A stretch of DNA of 64,000 nucleotides from Hydrogenophaga crassostreae. GTDB taxonomy: Bacteria > Pseudomonadota > Gammaproteobacteria > Burkholderiales > Burkholderiaceae_C. Shown here one piece after another: positions 52,563-62,529 of the stretch. A model generated the notes under the pieces. It saw nothing but the letters and a program-made list of their open reading frames with translations, searched no databases and had not been told where the DNA came from. The position numbers and the translations under genes were made by a program. The stretch is taken from assembly GCF_001761385.1 (NCBI RefSeq), contig NZ_CP017476.1, positions 3,089,501 to 3,153,500 on the forward strand, given 5' to 3'. Positions within the stretch are counted from its first letter, which is position 1. Each line of letters starts with the position of its first letter.

Positions 52563-53462
52563 TCAGCCCACACCGTTGGCCTTGAACCAGGCCGTGGCCC
52601 GCTTCCAGCCGTCATCGGCGGCTTCTTTGCGGTAGCTCGGCCGGTAATCGGCATTGAAAGCGTGCGGTGTATCGGGGTAGACCACGAAGGTCGATGCCTT
52701 GGCAGCCGCGTTGCCCGCAGCCAAGGCGGCTTTCATCTTATCAACCGTGTCAAGCGGGATGCCGGTGTCGGCCCCACCATAAAGGCCTAGAACTGGACCG
52801 TTCAGCGCGCCCGCAATATCCACCGGCTGCTTTGGGTTGAGTTCGCTCGCCTGTCCCACCAAACGGCCATACCAGGCCACGCCGGCTTTGACCGCCGGGT
52901 TGTGCGCCGCATAAAGCCACACATGGCGCCCGCCCCAGCAAAACCCGGTCACACCCAGCCGGCTGGTATCGCCGCCATTGGCTGCAGCCCATTTCACGGT
53001 GGCATCCAGATCCCCCATGACCTGTGCATCGGGTACCTTGGAGACCACTTCGGCAATCAACTTGGCCATTTCGCCATAGCTTTGAGCATCGCCCTGGCGC
53101 ACAAACAGTTCAGGCGCGAGTGCCATGTAGCCCAGGTGCGCAAAGCGCCGGGCCACATCGGCAATGTGTTCATGCACACCAAAAATTTCCGACAACACCA
53201 ACACCACAGGCAAGCCCGTTTTGCCCGCTGGCGCTGCGCGGTAGACCGGCATCTTGAAGCCGTTCACGTCGATCAACACCTCACCAACGGTCAGTCCGTC
53301 GGCCGATGTTTTGACCGCGGTCTGCGCCATGATGGGCAAGGCGGCAGCGGCGTAGCCCACGCCCAGGGCCGCCTTCAATGCCGTTCGCCGCGTGGCTCCA
53401 TTGCCCAGCTCACGGGCATCGAGCAAGGCCTGGCTGTCAACAATCAGATCGTTTTGAGGCAT
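52563..53462 (-). CDS. Dienelactone hydrolase family protein, Tat-type signal
   Basis: A 299-residue alpha/beta hydrolase. The nucleophile is the cysteine in GFCWGGRH (about residue 170), with acid and histidine expected in GLYGGADTGIP and YPDTPHAFNADYRP, the standard Cys-Asp-His triad of dienelactone hydrolases. The N-terminus has a twin-arginine-like signal (ATRRTALKAALGVGYAAAALP, quoted in part), so the product is probably exported. AGGAG is seven bases upstream of the ATG at 53462, fixing this start. The natural substrate is not known; such proteins are often hydrolases of lactones or esters. Confidence 0.92.
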   Translation of the reverse strand: MPQNDLIVDSQALLDARELGNGATRRTALKAALGVGYAAAALPIMAQTAVKTSADGLTVGEVLIDVNGFKMPVYRAAPAGKTGLPVVLVLSEIFGVHEHIADVARRFAHLGYMALAPELFVRQGDAQSYGEMAKLIAEVVSKVPDAQVMGDLDATVKWAAANGGDTSRLGVTGFCWGGRHVWLYAAHNPAVKAGVAWYGRLVGQASELNPKQPVDIAGALNGPVLGLYGGADTGIPLDTVDKMKAALAAGNAAAKASTFVVYPDTPHAFNADYRPSYRKEAADDGWKRATAWFKANGVG

Positions 53463-53638
53463 CGAAAATCTCCTGTTCAAAGATGCAGAATGAGGCAATC
53501 GCACTGCGGACGGTGCCAGTGTAGACAGATCCGGTCAGCACCGCCAAGTTCACAAACGCTTTCAATACCGGCGTTGCGGGCTTGGGCGCAGCCGTCCACA
53601 ATGGTCAAGGTAACGGAGACAAGCGGGAGGCAATCACC

Positions 53639-55195
53639 ATGCAGACACTCGGCCCCATCCTTCAGTTTCTGGGCAATGAGAACCACACCTGGGGCGTCAG
53701 CTTGCTGCTGATTGCCGCGCCCGGTGACCCGCCCCCCACGCTCCAGCTCGATCCACCCGCCCAGGCCGGTCCGCCCACCTCAAGCGTAGTTCCTGGACAC
53801 CCCGGCGTCGCCTGGCGCTTTGATATCGCCGTACCCCAAGGCAATGCCGCGGTGGAAGTCAACTACCAATGCAACGGCACCGCACACCGGTTCCAGGTTC
53901 CAGCTCAAGGGACCTCACCCAATCTGGGCTACGTTTCGTGCAATGGTTTTTCAGACCTGCGCGTCAAGAAGAGCCTCAAGGAACCGCAAGCCCTGTGGTC
54001 ACGCCTGGCCCGCCTGCACCAGCAGATTGACCGCGTCGACACCACGACCTACGGCCCCCTACATGTCCTGCTCATGGGAGGCGACCAGATCTACAGCGAC
54101 GATATGTGGACCGCCATCCCTGAACTGCTCGCCTGGACGGAACTGCCCTGGCCACGTCGCATCAGGGCGCCATTCACCGCATCCATGCGCAGCGCACTGC
54201 AAAAGCACTATGCCCAACTCTACATGGACCACTGGGGCCAGCCCGAGCAGGCGGCCATGCTTGCCAGCGTGCCCGCAGTGATGATGTGGGACGACCACGA
54301 CATCATCGATGGATGGGGCTCACACCCCACAGAGCTCCATGAGTGCGCGGTGTTTCAGGGCATTTTTATCGCCGCAAAAGCCGCATTCGAACTCTTTCAG
54401 CGCCAGATGCTGGGCGCCCCGCCACCGGCGACCCTGCCCACCCAAGACCACCACAACAGCGGATACCGCTTCGGCTCGGCCGGGCTGCTGGTGCTCGACA
54501 TGCGCAGCGAGCGCAGCCCCCGCCGCGGTGACATCAATGCCACCGGCGGTTTGCTGAACGCCGAGCAGGTGATGAGCGAAAAAAGCTGGCGCGCCGTCTA
54601 CCAGTGGCTTGATGCCCAGGCCGCCGTGGGCGATATGAAACATCTCTTTGTCATGAGCAGCATCCCTGTGGTGCACCCCAGTTTTGAGCTGCTCGAAAAA
54701 ATGCTCGGCATCCTGCCTGGCAAGCAAGAGATTGAAGACGACCTGCGAGACCACTGGACAAGCCCGCCCCACAAGGCAGAGCGCCTGCGCCTGGTTCACC
54801 GGTTGCTGCAAGCCAGCGCAACCGGTACCCGCATCACCATTCTTTCAGGCGATGTACACGTGGCCGCCGTCGGCGTCATCGAGTCGGACCGGACCGACGT
54901 GCCGGAAAATGCCCGCATCGTGAACCAGCTCACTTCCAGCGGCGTGGTTCACCCGCCCCCCTTGGGCGTAGCGCTCTATTTTCTCGAACAAGCCTGCCAA
55001 CAGATCGAAACCATCGACCGCGGCATCACCGGCGCCATGTACGAATTCCCCACCACACGCCACCGCATGATCGGTTGCCGCAACATCATGACCATTCAGC
55101 CCGATGCGCCCGGCAAAGGCGACCGCATCTGGGTCAACTGGTGGGCCGAGGGCGAAGCCCACCCCTACACCAAGGTGATTCACGCCGTGAAGTGA
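53639..55195 (+). CDS. PhoD-like phosphatase (alkaline phosphatase D family)
   Basis: A 518-residue metallophosphatase. Metal-binding stretches are GGDQIYSDD (about residue 147), WDDHDIIDGWGS (about residue 220) and ILSGDVHVAAVG (about residue 402). These are the pattern of the PhoD-like (DUF2235-free) calcineurin-fold family that hydrolyses phosphate mono- or diesters using Ca2+/Fe. No clear signal peptide is seen, unlike secreted PhoD, so a cytoplasmic role is possible. GGAGG eight bases before the ATG at 53639 determines the start. Single gene, convergent with polA. Confidence 0.9.
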   Translation: MQTLGPILQFLGNENHTWGVSLLLIAAPGDPPPTLQLDPPAQAGPPTSSVVPGHPGVAWRFDIAVPQGNAAVEVNYQCNGTAHRFQVPAQGTSPNLGYVSCNGFSDLRVKKSLKEPQALWSRLARLHQQIDRVDTTTYGPLHVLLMGGDQIYSDDMWTAIPELLAWTELPWPRRIRAPFTASMRSALQKHYAQLYMDHWGQPEQAAMLASVPAVMMWDDHDIIDGWGSHPTELHECAVFQGIFIAAKAAFELFQRQMLGAPPPATLPTQDHHNSGYRFGSAGLLVLDMRSERSPRRGDINATGGLLNAEQVMSEKSWRAVYQWLDAQAAVGDMKHLFVMSSIPVVHPSFELLEKMLGILPGKQEIEDDLRDHWTSPPHKAERLRLVHRLLQASATGTRITILSGDVHVAAVGVIESDRTDVPENARIVNQLTSSGVVHPPPLGVALYFLEQACQQIETIDRGITGAMYEFPTTRHRMIGCRNIMTIQPDAPGKGDRIWVNWWAEGEAHPYTKVIHAVK

Positions 55196-55214
55196 CGCTC
55201 GGCAAAGCCGGGCC

Positions 55215-58019
55215 TCAGTGGGCCTTGTCCCAGTTCGGTCCCATGCCGACTTCCGCCAGAAGCGGCACCTTGAGTTCGGCCACGCCCGCCATCAGGCGTG
55301 GCACTTCGGTCCTGACCCAGTCCACCTCGCCCTCAGGCACCTCGAACACCAGTTCATCGTGCACCTGCATGATCATCTTGGTGGCGCGTTTCTGTTCGTC
55401 CAGTGCTTTCTGCACCGCGACCATGCTGAGCTTGATCAGATCGGCCGCCGTGCCCTGCATGGGCGCGTTGATGGCAGCGCGCTCCAGGCCGGCCAGCTTG
55501 GCGCCCTTCTGGTCTTGTATGCCGGGCAGTTGCAAGCGGCGGCCGAACACCGTTTCCACATAGCCTTTTTCCCTGGCCATGGCTCGGGTGTCGTCCATGT
55601 ACTTCTTGACGCCAGCGAAACGCTCGAAATAGCGGGTGATGTAGTTTTTGGCCGCCGTGTTGTCGATGCCCAGTGACTTGGCCAGACCAAAAGCGCCCAT
55701 GCCGTAGATCAAACCGAAGTTGATCACCTTGGCCGAGCGGCGCTGGTCGGCGCTCACCTGCTCCACAGCCACGCCAAACACCTCGGCCGCCGTGGCCCGG
55801 TGCACGTCTTCGCCCGCCAGGAATGCGCGCAACAAGGCTTCATCGCCGCTGATGTGGGCCATGATGCGCAGCTCGATCTGGGAATAATCGGCGCTGACGA
55901 TCAGGCTGCCCGCAGGCGCCACAAAGGCTTCACGCACGCGGCGACCTTCGGCCGTGCGAATCGGGATGTTTTGCAGGTTGGGGTCGTTGCTGGACAGCCG
56001 CCCGGTCACGGCAACCGCCTGGGCATAGTGGGTGTGAACCCGCCCGGTGCGCGGGTTGGCCAGCTGCGCCAGTTTGTCGGTGTAGGTGCCCTTGAGCTTG
56101 CTCAAGGAGCGGTGCTCCAGCAGCTTGGCCGGCAGCGGGTAGTCTTCGGCCAGTTTTTCCAGCACCTCTTCGTCGGTGCTGCGCGCGCCCGTAGCGGTCT
56201 TTTTGACCACCGGCATGCCCAGCTTGTCAAAAAATATCTCGCCCAGTTGTTTGGGCGAGCCAAGATTGAACGGCTGGCCGGCGATCTCGTAGGCCTCTTG
56301 CTCCAAGGCATGAATACGTTGACCAATTTCGTGGCTCTGTTTGGCCAGCGTGGGCGCGTCGATCAACACGCCATTGCGCTCGATGCGGTACAGCGTTTCG
56401 CTGCTGGCGATTTCCAGCTCGTAAATGAAGCGCAGTTTGTCATCGGCCAACAACTGGGGCCAAAGGGCGAGATGCACATCCAGCGTCTGGTCGCTGTCTT
56501 CGCAAGAATACTCGGCGGCCTTGGCCACATCGACCTGCGCAAACGGAATCTGGTGTGCGCCCTTGCCGCAAAGATCCTCGTAAGCGATACCGCTGCGGCC
56601 CAAATGGCGCTCGGCCAGGCTGGACAGGCCATGCGGCTTGTGCACCTCCAAGACATAGCTTTGCAGCATGGTGTCGTGCGCATAGCCCTGCACCTCGATG
56701 CCGTGGTTGGCGAACACATGGCGGTCGTATTTGACGTGTTGCCCGAGCTTCAAGTGGGCCGGGTTTTCCAGCCAGTGCTTGAGCTTGGCCAGCACTTCGT
56801 CCAGCGGCAACTGCTCGGGCGCATCCGGGCCCGCATGGGCCAGCGGAATATAGGCTGCTTCACCGGGTTTCACGCTGAACGAAATGCCCACGATCTGCGC
56901 CATCATTTCATCGAGCGAGGTGGTTTCGGTGTCCACCGCCACCAGTTCGGCGGCCTGTACGCGCTCCAGCCAGGTGTCGAACGCGGCCCAGGTGAGCACG
57001 GTGTCGTAGCCCTCAGTAGGCACAGCCGCAGCCACTTCGGGCCCGTCAAACAGGCCCGGCGGGCCGGCTTTTGCGGTTTTTGCCCCTTTGGGCGCTTTGG
57101 GCGCAGCCGGCGCGGCGTCGCCACCGCCCACGGCCTTGGCCAGTCCCTTGAATCCGTAGGTTTCGTAAAACGCCCGCAATGGCTCCGTTTGCGGCTCGCC
57201 CATGCGAATGCTTTCCAGTGAAGGCATGTCGGGGACCCAGCCGTTCAGATCGCAATCGGTTTTGATCGTCAGCAACTGGCGCCCGGTGGGCAGCCAATCC
57301 AGCGCCTGGCGCAGGTTTTCGCCCACGGCGCCCTTCATGTTGGCAGCGTTGTCCACAATGGCCTGCAGCGAACCAAACTCGGTGAGCCATTTGACGGCGG
57401 TCTTGGGACCCACTTTGTGCACGCCGGGCACGTTGTCCACCTGATCGCCCACCAAAATCTGGTAGTCCACCATCAGGCTGGCTGGCACGCCAAACTCTTC
57501 CAGCACCCCGGCCAGATCACGCCGCTTGCCACTCATGGTATCGATGATGGTGATGTGTTCGTTGACCAGCTGCGCGAGATCTTTGTCGCCGCTGGACACG
57601 ATCACCTCCATGCCCTGCGCGGCGGCCGCCACCGCCAGCGTGCCGATCACATCGTCTGCCTCCACGCCCGGCACATCCAGTACCGGCCAGCCCATCAGCT
57701 TGACCACTTCGTGAATCGGCGCGATCTGCGAGCGCAAGTCGTCCGGCATGGGGCTGCGCTGCTCCTTGTAGGCCGGGTAGATCTCGTCGCGGAACGTGGG
57801 GCCTTTGGCGTCGAACACGCAGGCGGCATAAGCGCTCGGGTACTCCTTGAGCAGCTTGTTCATCATGTTGATCATGATGCGGGTGGCGCCGGTTTTTTGC
57901 TCCGTGCCATCGGGCAGGGTCACGCTCATGCTCTCGCCACCGGCAAAAAAAGCGCGGTACAGGTAACTGGAGCCGTCGACCAGCAACAGGGTGGATTTGG
58001 TGGTTTTTTCGTCAGACAT
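55215..58019 (-). CDS. polA: DNA polymerase I
   Basis: A 934-residue enzyme with all three activities. The 5'-3' exonuclease occupies residues 1-300 (LLLVDGSSYLYRAFFAG at the start), then the 3'-5' exonuclease at about 330-515 with intact acidic residues in AVDTETTSLDEM and YSCEDSDQTLDVH, and the polymerase domain to the end: motif A VSADYSQIELRIMAHISGD, motif B KVINFGLIYGMGAFG and motif C QVHDELVFEVP. It fills gaps after excision repair and Okazaki primer removal. The ATG at 58019 (MSDEKTTKSTLLLVDG) is the family start; the frame above it runs far into the divergent gene without homology. Confidence 0.97.
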   Translation of the reverse strand: MSDEKTTKSTLLLVDGSSYLYRAFFAGGESMSVTLPDGTEQKTGATRIMINMMNKLLKEYPSAYAACVFDAKGPTFRDEIYPAYKEQRSPMPDDLRSQIAPIHEVVKLMGWPVLDVPGVEADDVIGTLAVAAAAQGMEVIVSSGDKDLAQLVNEHITIIDTMSGKRRDLAGVLEEFGVPASLMVDYQILVGDQVDNVPGVHKVGPKTAVKWLTEFGSLQAIVDNAANMKGAVGENLRQALDWLPTGRQLLTIKTDCDLNGWVPDMPSLESIRMGEPQTEPLRAFYETYGFKGLAKAVGGGDAAPAAPKAPKGAKTAKAGPPGLFDGPEVAAAVPTEGYDTVLTWAAFDTWLERVQAAELVAVDTETTSLDEMMAQIVGISFSVKPGEAAYIPLAHAGPDAPEQLPLDEVLAKLKHWLENPAHLKLGQHVKYDRHVFANHGIEVQGYAHDTMLQSYVLEVHKPHGLSSLAERHLGRSGIAYEDLCGKGAHQIPFAQVDVAKAAEYSCEDSDQTLDVHLALWPQLLADDKLRFIYELEIASSETLYRIERNGVLIDAPTLAKQSHEIGQRIHALEQEAYEIAGQPFNLGSPKQLGEIFFDKLGMPVVKKTATGARSTDEEVLEKLAEDYPLPAKLLEHRSLSKLKGTYTDKLAQLANPRTGRVHTHYAQAVAVTGRLSSNDPNLQNIPIRTAEGRRVREAFVAPAGSLIVSADYSQIELRIMAHISGDEALLRAFLAGEDVHRATAAEVFGVAVEQVSADQRRSAKVINFGLIYGMGAFGLAKSLGIDNTAAKNYITRYFERFAGVKKYMDDTRAMAREKGYVETVFGRRLQLPGIQDQKGAKLAGLERAAINAPMQGTAADLIKLSMVAVQKALDEQKRATKMIMQVHDELVFEVPEGEVDWVRTEVPRLMAGVAELKVPLLAEVGMGPNWDKAH

Positions 58020-58097
58020 GGCGCCATTGTGCGGGAAGCCGCAACCGCCATACTGCCCCCTACAATGCAAGATTACCCAATCATCTCGCTGCACGCC

Positions 58098-58457
58098 ATG
58101 TCCAAGTCGAACTCTTTCCTGCCTGGGGCCCGTCTTTTCGCGCTGTCCATCGCCCTGACGGCAGCCTGCGCCGCCCAGGCCCAGACTGCGCAGACCAAGG
58201 AAAGCGCCACACCCGTGCCCGCTGAGAGCCCTGCGGCCAAGCCCGGCGAGCGCATCGAGCGCATCACCCATGAGGACGAACTCGCCCGGGTTGACGAACT
58301 GCGCGTGGGCGGTCAGACCCGCAGCATCGAAGTCACACCAAAAAATGGCGCACCCGCCTACGAAATCGCTCCCGCCCCCGGCGGTGCCAACCTGAGCGAC
58401 AACCCTGCCAGCAAAGGCAGCACAGGCAAAAGCCGTTGGCGCATCCTGAATTTCTGA
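58098..58457 (+). CDS. DUF2782 family protein, exported
   Basis: A 119-residue exported protein: signal peptide with cleavage near AQAQTA (about residue 30), a Pro/Ala/Glu-rich spacer, then a small domain: RIERITHEDELARVDELRVG, SIEVTPKNGAPAYEIAP, and a terminal WRILNF. This pattern fits DUF2782, a proteobacterial family that sits between polA and thrB in Pseudomonas. The same neighbours are present here. Function unknown. It is divergent from polA and six bases before thrB. Confidence 0.85.
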   Translation: MSKSNSFLPGARLFALSIALTAACAAQAQTAQTKESATPVPAESPAAKPGERIERITHEDELARVDELRVGGQTRSIEVTPKNGAPAYEIAPAPGGANLSDNPASKGSTGKSRWRILNF

Positions 58458-58463
58458 TTCTTC

Positions 58464-59474
58464 ATGGCTGTCTATACCGAAATCCCGTTTGCCGACGCCG
58501 CTGCACTGCTGGAACGCCTGAATCTGGGCACACTCACCGACTTGCGTGGCATCCAGGGCGGCATTGAAAACACCAATTACTTCGTTACCAGCGAAAAAGA
58601 CGGCGCTACCCACGAGCATGTGCTCACCGTGTTCGAGCGCCTCGGCTTCGATCAACTGCCGTATTACCTGCACCTGATGAAACACCTGGCGGGCCATGGC
58701 ATTCCTGTGCCCGCGCCCGCAGCCGATGCATCCGGCGAGGTGATGCACCGGCTGCTGGGCAAACCTGCCGCTGTGGTCGACAAGCTGCGCGGTCACAGTG
58801 AGCTGGTGCCAACGGTCAGGCATAACGAAGCGGTGGGCGCCATGCTGGCGCGCTTGCACCTGGCCGGCCGCGATTTCGCCATGAGCCAGCCCAACCTGCG
58901 TGGCCTGGCCTGGTGGAATGACACTGTGCCCGTGGTGATGCCCCACCTGGAAGACAGCCAACGCCAGCTCCTGCAATCCGAACTGGCCCACCAGAACCAC
59001 ATAGCCTCAACACCCGCTTACGCCGCCTTGCCGCGTGGCCCGGTACACGCCGACCTTTTCCGCGACAACGTGATGTTTGAAGACGGCACCCTCACCGGCT
59101 TCTTCGATTTCTACTTCGCGGGCAACGACACCTGGCTCTTCGATCTGGCCGTGTGCCTCAACGACTGGGCGGTCAGCCACGGCGACCCAGCCATCGATGG
59201 CGAACACCAGCCCGAGCTGGCCCAAGCCATGCTGACGGCCTATCAGCGCGTGCGCCCGCTGAGTGCCGCTGAACGCAGCCTCTTGCCAGCCATGCTGCGC
59301 GCCGCCGGTCTGCGCTTTTGGCTTTCCCGGTTGTGGGATTGGCATTTGCCACGCGATGCCGCCATGCTCCAGCCCCACGACCCAACCCATTTCGAGCGCG
59401 TGTTGCGGGCCCGCGCCACCGAGGCGCGCAACCTGGCCATCACCTTGCTCGAAGAGCCTGCACTAGCGGCCTGA
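58464..59474 (+). CDS. thrB: Homoserine kinase (ThrB type II)
   Basis: A 336-residue protein of the aminoglycoside phosphotransferase fold, not the GHMP fold of E. coli ThrB. The start MAVYTEIPFADAAALLERLN and the catalytic loop HADLFRDNVMFEDGTLTGFFDFYFA with the Asp/Asn ligands are those of the ThrB type II found in Pseudomonas and Burkholderia. It phosphorylates homoserine for threonine synthesis. It follows the DUF2782 gene by six bases, so the two are almost surely co-transcribed. Confidence 0.94.
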   Translation: MAVYTEIPFADAAALLERLNLGTLTDLRGIQGGIENTNYFVTSEKDGATHEHVLTVFERLGFDQLPYYLHLMKHLAGHGIPVPAPAADASGEVMHRLLGKPAAVVDKLRGHSELVPTVRHNEAVGAMLARLHLAGRDFAMSQPNLRGLAWWNDTVPVVMPHLEDSQRQLLQSELAHQNHIASTPAYAALPRGPVHADLFRDNVMFEDGTLTGFFDFYFAGNDTWLFDLAVCLNDWAVSHGDPAIDGEHQPELAQAMLTAYQRVRPLSAAERSLLPAMLRAAGLRFWLSRLWDWHLPRDAAMLQPHDPTHFERVLRARATEARNLAITLLEEPALAA

Positions 59475-59486
59475 CCCCAACAACCC

Positions 59487-60266
59487 ATGCGACTCAAGCA
59501 CGTTCCCGCCAGCACCGGTATCCAATGGGTGAAACAAGGCGTTCAAACCTTTTTCCGCCAACCGTTTGCGATTTCCGGCCTTTTCTTCATGTTCATGGCG
59601 GCTCTGTCGCTGATGTCCATCGTGCCGTTTCTGGGCTCCATGGTGGCCATCGCGATCACCCCTGCGGCCACACTGGGTCTCATGGCCGCCAGCCGGGATG
59701 CCAGCAGAGGCGTGTTTCCCATGCCCTCCACCCTGATCACGGCTTTCCGAAAGGATCCGAAAAGCACCCGCGCAATGCTGATTCTGGGAGGCATTTATGT
59801 GGCGAGCCTGTTGCTGCTGGTGACCGTGGCCATGTTGCTGGGCCCGACCCTGCCCGATGACGTGGCAGAAACCGGGCTGACGCCCGAGGTGATCAGCACC
59901 ATTTTCAACAGCCCCGGGCTCTGGCTGAGCCTGCTGCTTTACATTCCCGTCCTCATGATGTTCTGGCATGCCCCGGCTCTGGTTCACTGGCATGGTGTGA
60001 CACCGGTCAAAAGCCTGTTTTTCAGTCTGCTGGCCTGCTGGACGAACAAGGGCGCCATGGTGATGTACTCGCTGGCCTGGTTCGGACTGTTGATGATCAG
60101 TGTCTTTGTTGTCACCATGATCAGCCGGGCGATCGGTGGCGCAGCCATGGGTTTTGCCGTGTATCCGCTGATGCTGGTAATGGCTTCGGTTTTCTACGCT
60201 TCGCTGTTCTTTACCTACAAAGACAGTTTCGAATTCGACACCGATCTCGACGCGGTAATTGACTGA
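59487..60266 (+). CDS. BPSS1780-family membrane protein
   Basis: A 259-residue inner membrane protein with about six helices. The N-terminal MRLKHVPASTGIQWVKQGVQTFFRQP precedes the first hydrophobic pair (shown in part), and the rest has paired helices around charged Asp/Lys loops. It is a Burkholderiales family of unknown function. Starts 12 bases after thrB and ends at a terminator shared with the PhoX gene coming from the other side. Confidence 0.88.
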   Translation: MRLKHVPASTGIQWVKQGVQTFFRQPFAISGLFFMFMAALSLMSIVPFLGSMVAIAITPAATLGLMAASRDASRGVFPMPSTLITAFRKDPKSTRAMLILGGIYVASLLLLVTVAMLLGPTLPDDVAETGLTPEVISTIFNSPGLWLSLLLYIPVLMMFWHAPALVHWHGVTPVKSLFFSLLACWTNKGAMVMYSLAWFGLLMISVFVVTMISRAIGGAAMGFAVYPLMLVMASVFYASLFFTYKDSFEFDTDLDAVID

Positions 60267-60281
60267 AAGACGTCTCTGGAG

Positions 60282-60322
60282 AAAAAAAGGGCCTGGCCTC
60301 TCACGAGACCAGACTTTTTTTT
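60282..60322. terminator. Bidirectional terminator between the membrane protein and PhoX 1 genes
   Basis: A-tract (60282-60288), a stem around CTGGCCTC and GAGACCAG with one C-A mismatch, a short loop, and a T-tract of eight or more (60315-60322). It can terminate transcription on both strands between the convergent genes. Confidence 0.75.
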
Positions 60323-60339
60323 GTGGGCGCAGCGTCAGA

Positions 60340-62352
60340 TCAACGCTTGTGAGTGCGTTCAGACCCATGAGCGCCGACTTCGTGCCCCGTCTGCCTGTGC
60401 TGCAGATCTGGCTGCTGGGGGTTGGCCGTCAAGTAACCCACCGCCGCGCCGAACTTGTCTTTGTAGTTGGCATTGATCATCGGGTCCAGCGTGGAGGCCA
60501 CAGCGCTGGGCAAGCCATCGCCAGGGTGCTGGAAATTGCTCATGATGTATGTCCAGCCGTTGATATCGTCAACCGCGTGCAAGCCGGTCGACTCGGCGCC
60601 CGCGGGGGTGGACATCACGCGCGACAGCGTCCGGGTGTCGATGTTGTACGCCCACAGGAAGTTGTTGACGTGCATGCCGCTGTCCTCGCCAATGAAGAGC
60701 GTGCGCATTGTTTCCGAGTACTTGAGGTTGTCGGGGTTGGCAATGGCATCGGGGTTGGCCGTGTTGCCCAGGCTGTCGGCGGCGCCCAGGTCTTCACCAA
60801 TCAACAGGGCCCTGGTGTCGACTGGAATCCAGTCGCTCTTGATGAGCGCGCCGGTATGGTCTCTTGAGCCACCCGAAAGGTTCATGGCCATCACCGCGCC
60901 AGCCTGGAGAGCCGCCGGAATCGCGATGCCGCTCGCCGGGAAGTTGCCTTTGGCATTGTTCAACACCATGGAATCGCGGCAGGCAGACAGTGCGGAGTAA
61001 GCCACTTTGTCGGCGGCGTTGACGGTGGTCCCTTCCATCTTCGTGAAGCCCATGCTCGCACCCAGGTAGGCGGCGTAGCGGTGGGTTTCAAGGAAGGCGG
61101 CGGCTTTCTCCATGCCCGTCTTGAGCTTGATCCATTCAAACTTGCCACCCACGCCAATTTTCGTGTAGCTGGCATCAGCCGGATCGGCCACGAAGCGATC
61201 AAAGATATCGGTGGCCAGCGTGCTCCCGGCCAGACGCTTGATCTCTTTGCTGCTGGCCGATCCAAGCTTGATCCAGCTCAGTGCCGCCGCCCCTTGCGTC
61301 GGATCGATTGAGAAGCCGGCACCCACTTTGGCCACATACAGCGAACCCGACGACAGGTCATTTTTCCGGTCGGCTACAAACACGAACAAACCGCCGTTCG
61401 TGGTGTCATCCCCCATCAATGCGGTACGGGCATCGGGCATCATTTGCACCAGCTCGTGGGAAATGCGGCCCATGCAGTAGTGCTTCCTGATCGTGCCTGA
61501 ACCGTCGCGGTTCACGCTGACCTCCGGCATGTGACCGTAATGATAGGGGTTGGCCTTGGCTGGGTCAGCCGAGGCCGTGGCATCGCCGTAGAGGTTTTCG
61601 ATGAATGCCTTGAACTGGCTGTTGCTTGCGGCGGTGAACGCATCGGGCTCGTACTCCTCGCTGGAGAGGTGCGTACCCCAAGGCGAGAGGCTTGCTCCGC
61701 AGGTGATCCACAGGCCGTTCACACTGGAAGTGTCCACGTTATGGTATTTCACCAACTTGAGCTTGCCTGTTTTCGGGTCCTGGTCAAGGGTCAGCACGGC
61801 AATGGGTGAAGGCAGTTTGCCGTACATGCTGGTTGCACCATCAGCCGCCAGAGATGTGTATTCGAACTGAACCACGGCAAACACAGGCTTGCCCTTGACG
61901 CCGTGCACCTTGGCATGTTCAACGGTGAGCAGCGAGGTGCCGTCGGGCGAGTCGGAAAAATACTGCCGCGCACCGGACGGCCCGGTGGTGTCCACAATCG
62001 GCTTGCCGTGGATATCGAAGTAGCTGCCGGCCACGATGGAGCCGCCATTGAGGTTGGCCACTTCATCACCGGTCATGAAGAGGGGCTCATAGGCCAGCTG
62101 GAAATCGGTGGATGTACCATCACTGAAGGTGGTCGTCATGACCGAACCCACCGTGGTGGTGGCCATGGCGGCAGCATCGGCCAGCGAAGGTGCGGCCATG
62201 GAACTGAAGCTCACGCTTTCGAGGGCAGCGCCACCACCACAGGCGGCGAGCAAAGCGGTTGAACTGGCCAGTGCACCGGTCAACGGCAACATGGGCGCGC
62301 TGGTCAGCATTTTTAGAACCTGGCGGCGCGAGGTGAGGACGGCTTCGGTCAT
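60340..62352 (-). CDS. PhoX family phosphatase 1 (DUF839), Tat-exported
   Basis: A 670-residue exported protein. The signal includes SRRQVLKMLTSAPMLPL and a lipobox-like LLAACGGG near residue 40, so export is probably by Tat and the product may be a lipoprotein. The mature part matches DUF839/PhoX: LSPWGTHLSSEEYEPDAF around residue 230, where a conserved Cys/Glu patch (WITCGASLSPWGTHLSSEEY, in part) binds metal, and further Asp/His repeats of a beta-propeller. In Pseudomonas and marine bacteria PhoX is a Ca2+/Fe3+ alkaline phosphatase. AAGGAG upstream of the ATG at 62352 fixes the start. Paralogous to the gene at 62599, which faces away from it. Confidence 0.9.
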   Translation of the reverse strand: MTEAVLTSRRQVLKMLTSAPMLPLTGALASSTALLAACGGGAALESVSFSSMAAPSLADAAAMATTTVGSVMTTTFSDGTSTDFQLAYEPLFMTGDEVANLNGGSIVAGSYFDIHGKPIVDTTGPSGARQYFSDSPDGTSLLTVEHAKVHGVKGKPVFAVVQFEYTSLAADGATSMYGKLPSPIAVLTLDQDPKTGKLKLVKYHNVDTSSVNGLWITCGASLSPWGTHLSSEEYEPDAFTAASNSQFKAFIENLYGDATASADPAKANPYHYGHMPEVSVNRDGSGTIRKHYCMGRISHELVQMMPDARTALMGDDTTNGGLFVFVADRKNDLSSGSLYVAKVGAGFSIDPTQGAAALSWIKLGSASSKEIKRLAGSTLATDIFDRFVADPADASYTKIGVGGKFEWIKLKTGMEKAAAFLETHRYAAYLGASMGFTKMEGTTVNAADKVAYSALSACRDSMVLNNAKGNFPASGIAIPAALQAGAVMAMNLSGGSRDHTGALIKSDWIPVDTRALLIGEDLGAADSLGNTANPDAIANPDNLKYSETMRTLFIGEDSGMHVNNFLWAYNIDTRTLSRVMSTPAGAESTGLHAVDDINGWTYIMSNFQHPGDGLPSAVASTLDPMINANYKDKFGAAVGYLTANPQQPDLQHRQTGHEVGAHGSERTHKR

Positions 62353-62454
62353 GGTCGAGGGCTCCTTTTGAACGCCACCCTTCCATGCATGAAAGACAGC
62401 GCAGTTTAAAAGCCTGACTGTGGCCACCTTCCATGTCAGGACCATGAATGGCCA

Positions 62455-62472
62455 GTGACGGCGCCATGACAC
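62455..62472 (-). promoter_or_regulatory. Candidate Pho box upstream of PhoX 1
   Basis: Reads GTGTCATGGCGCCGTCAC on the minus strand: a good CTGTCAT-like half (one mismatch), four bases, and a weaker half (two mismatches), with the 11-bp periodicity PhoB needs. It is about 105 bases upstream of the ATG at 62352. Weak by itself; the matching site for the other phosphatase raises the likelihood. Confidence 0.35.
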
Positions 62473-62529
62473 GGTCACCCCCTCGCTCTTGGCCCGGCAG
62501 AACCCCGATGCCATGCGTTTGTCTTGTCA

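Noticed and set aside
55215..59000. Extended polA frame of 1261 residues
   Set aside because: The part beyond 58019 runs antisense through the DUF2782 and thrB genes and has no polymerase character; the family start is at 58019.
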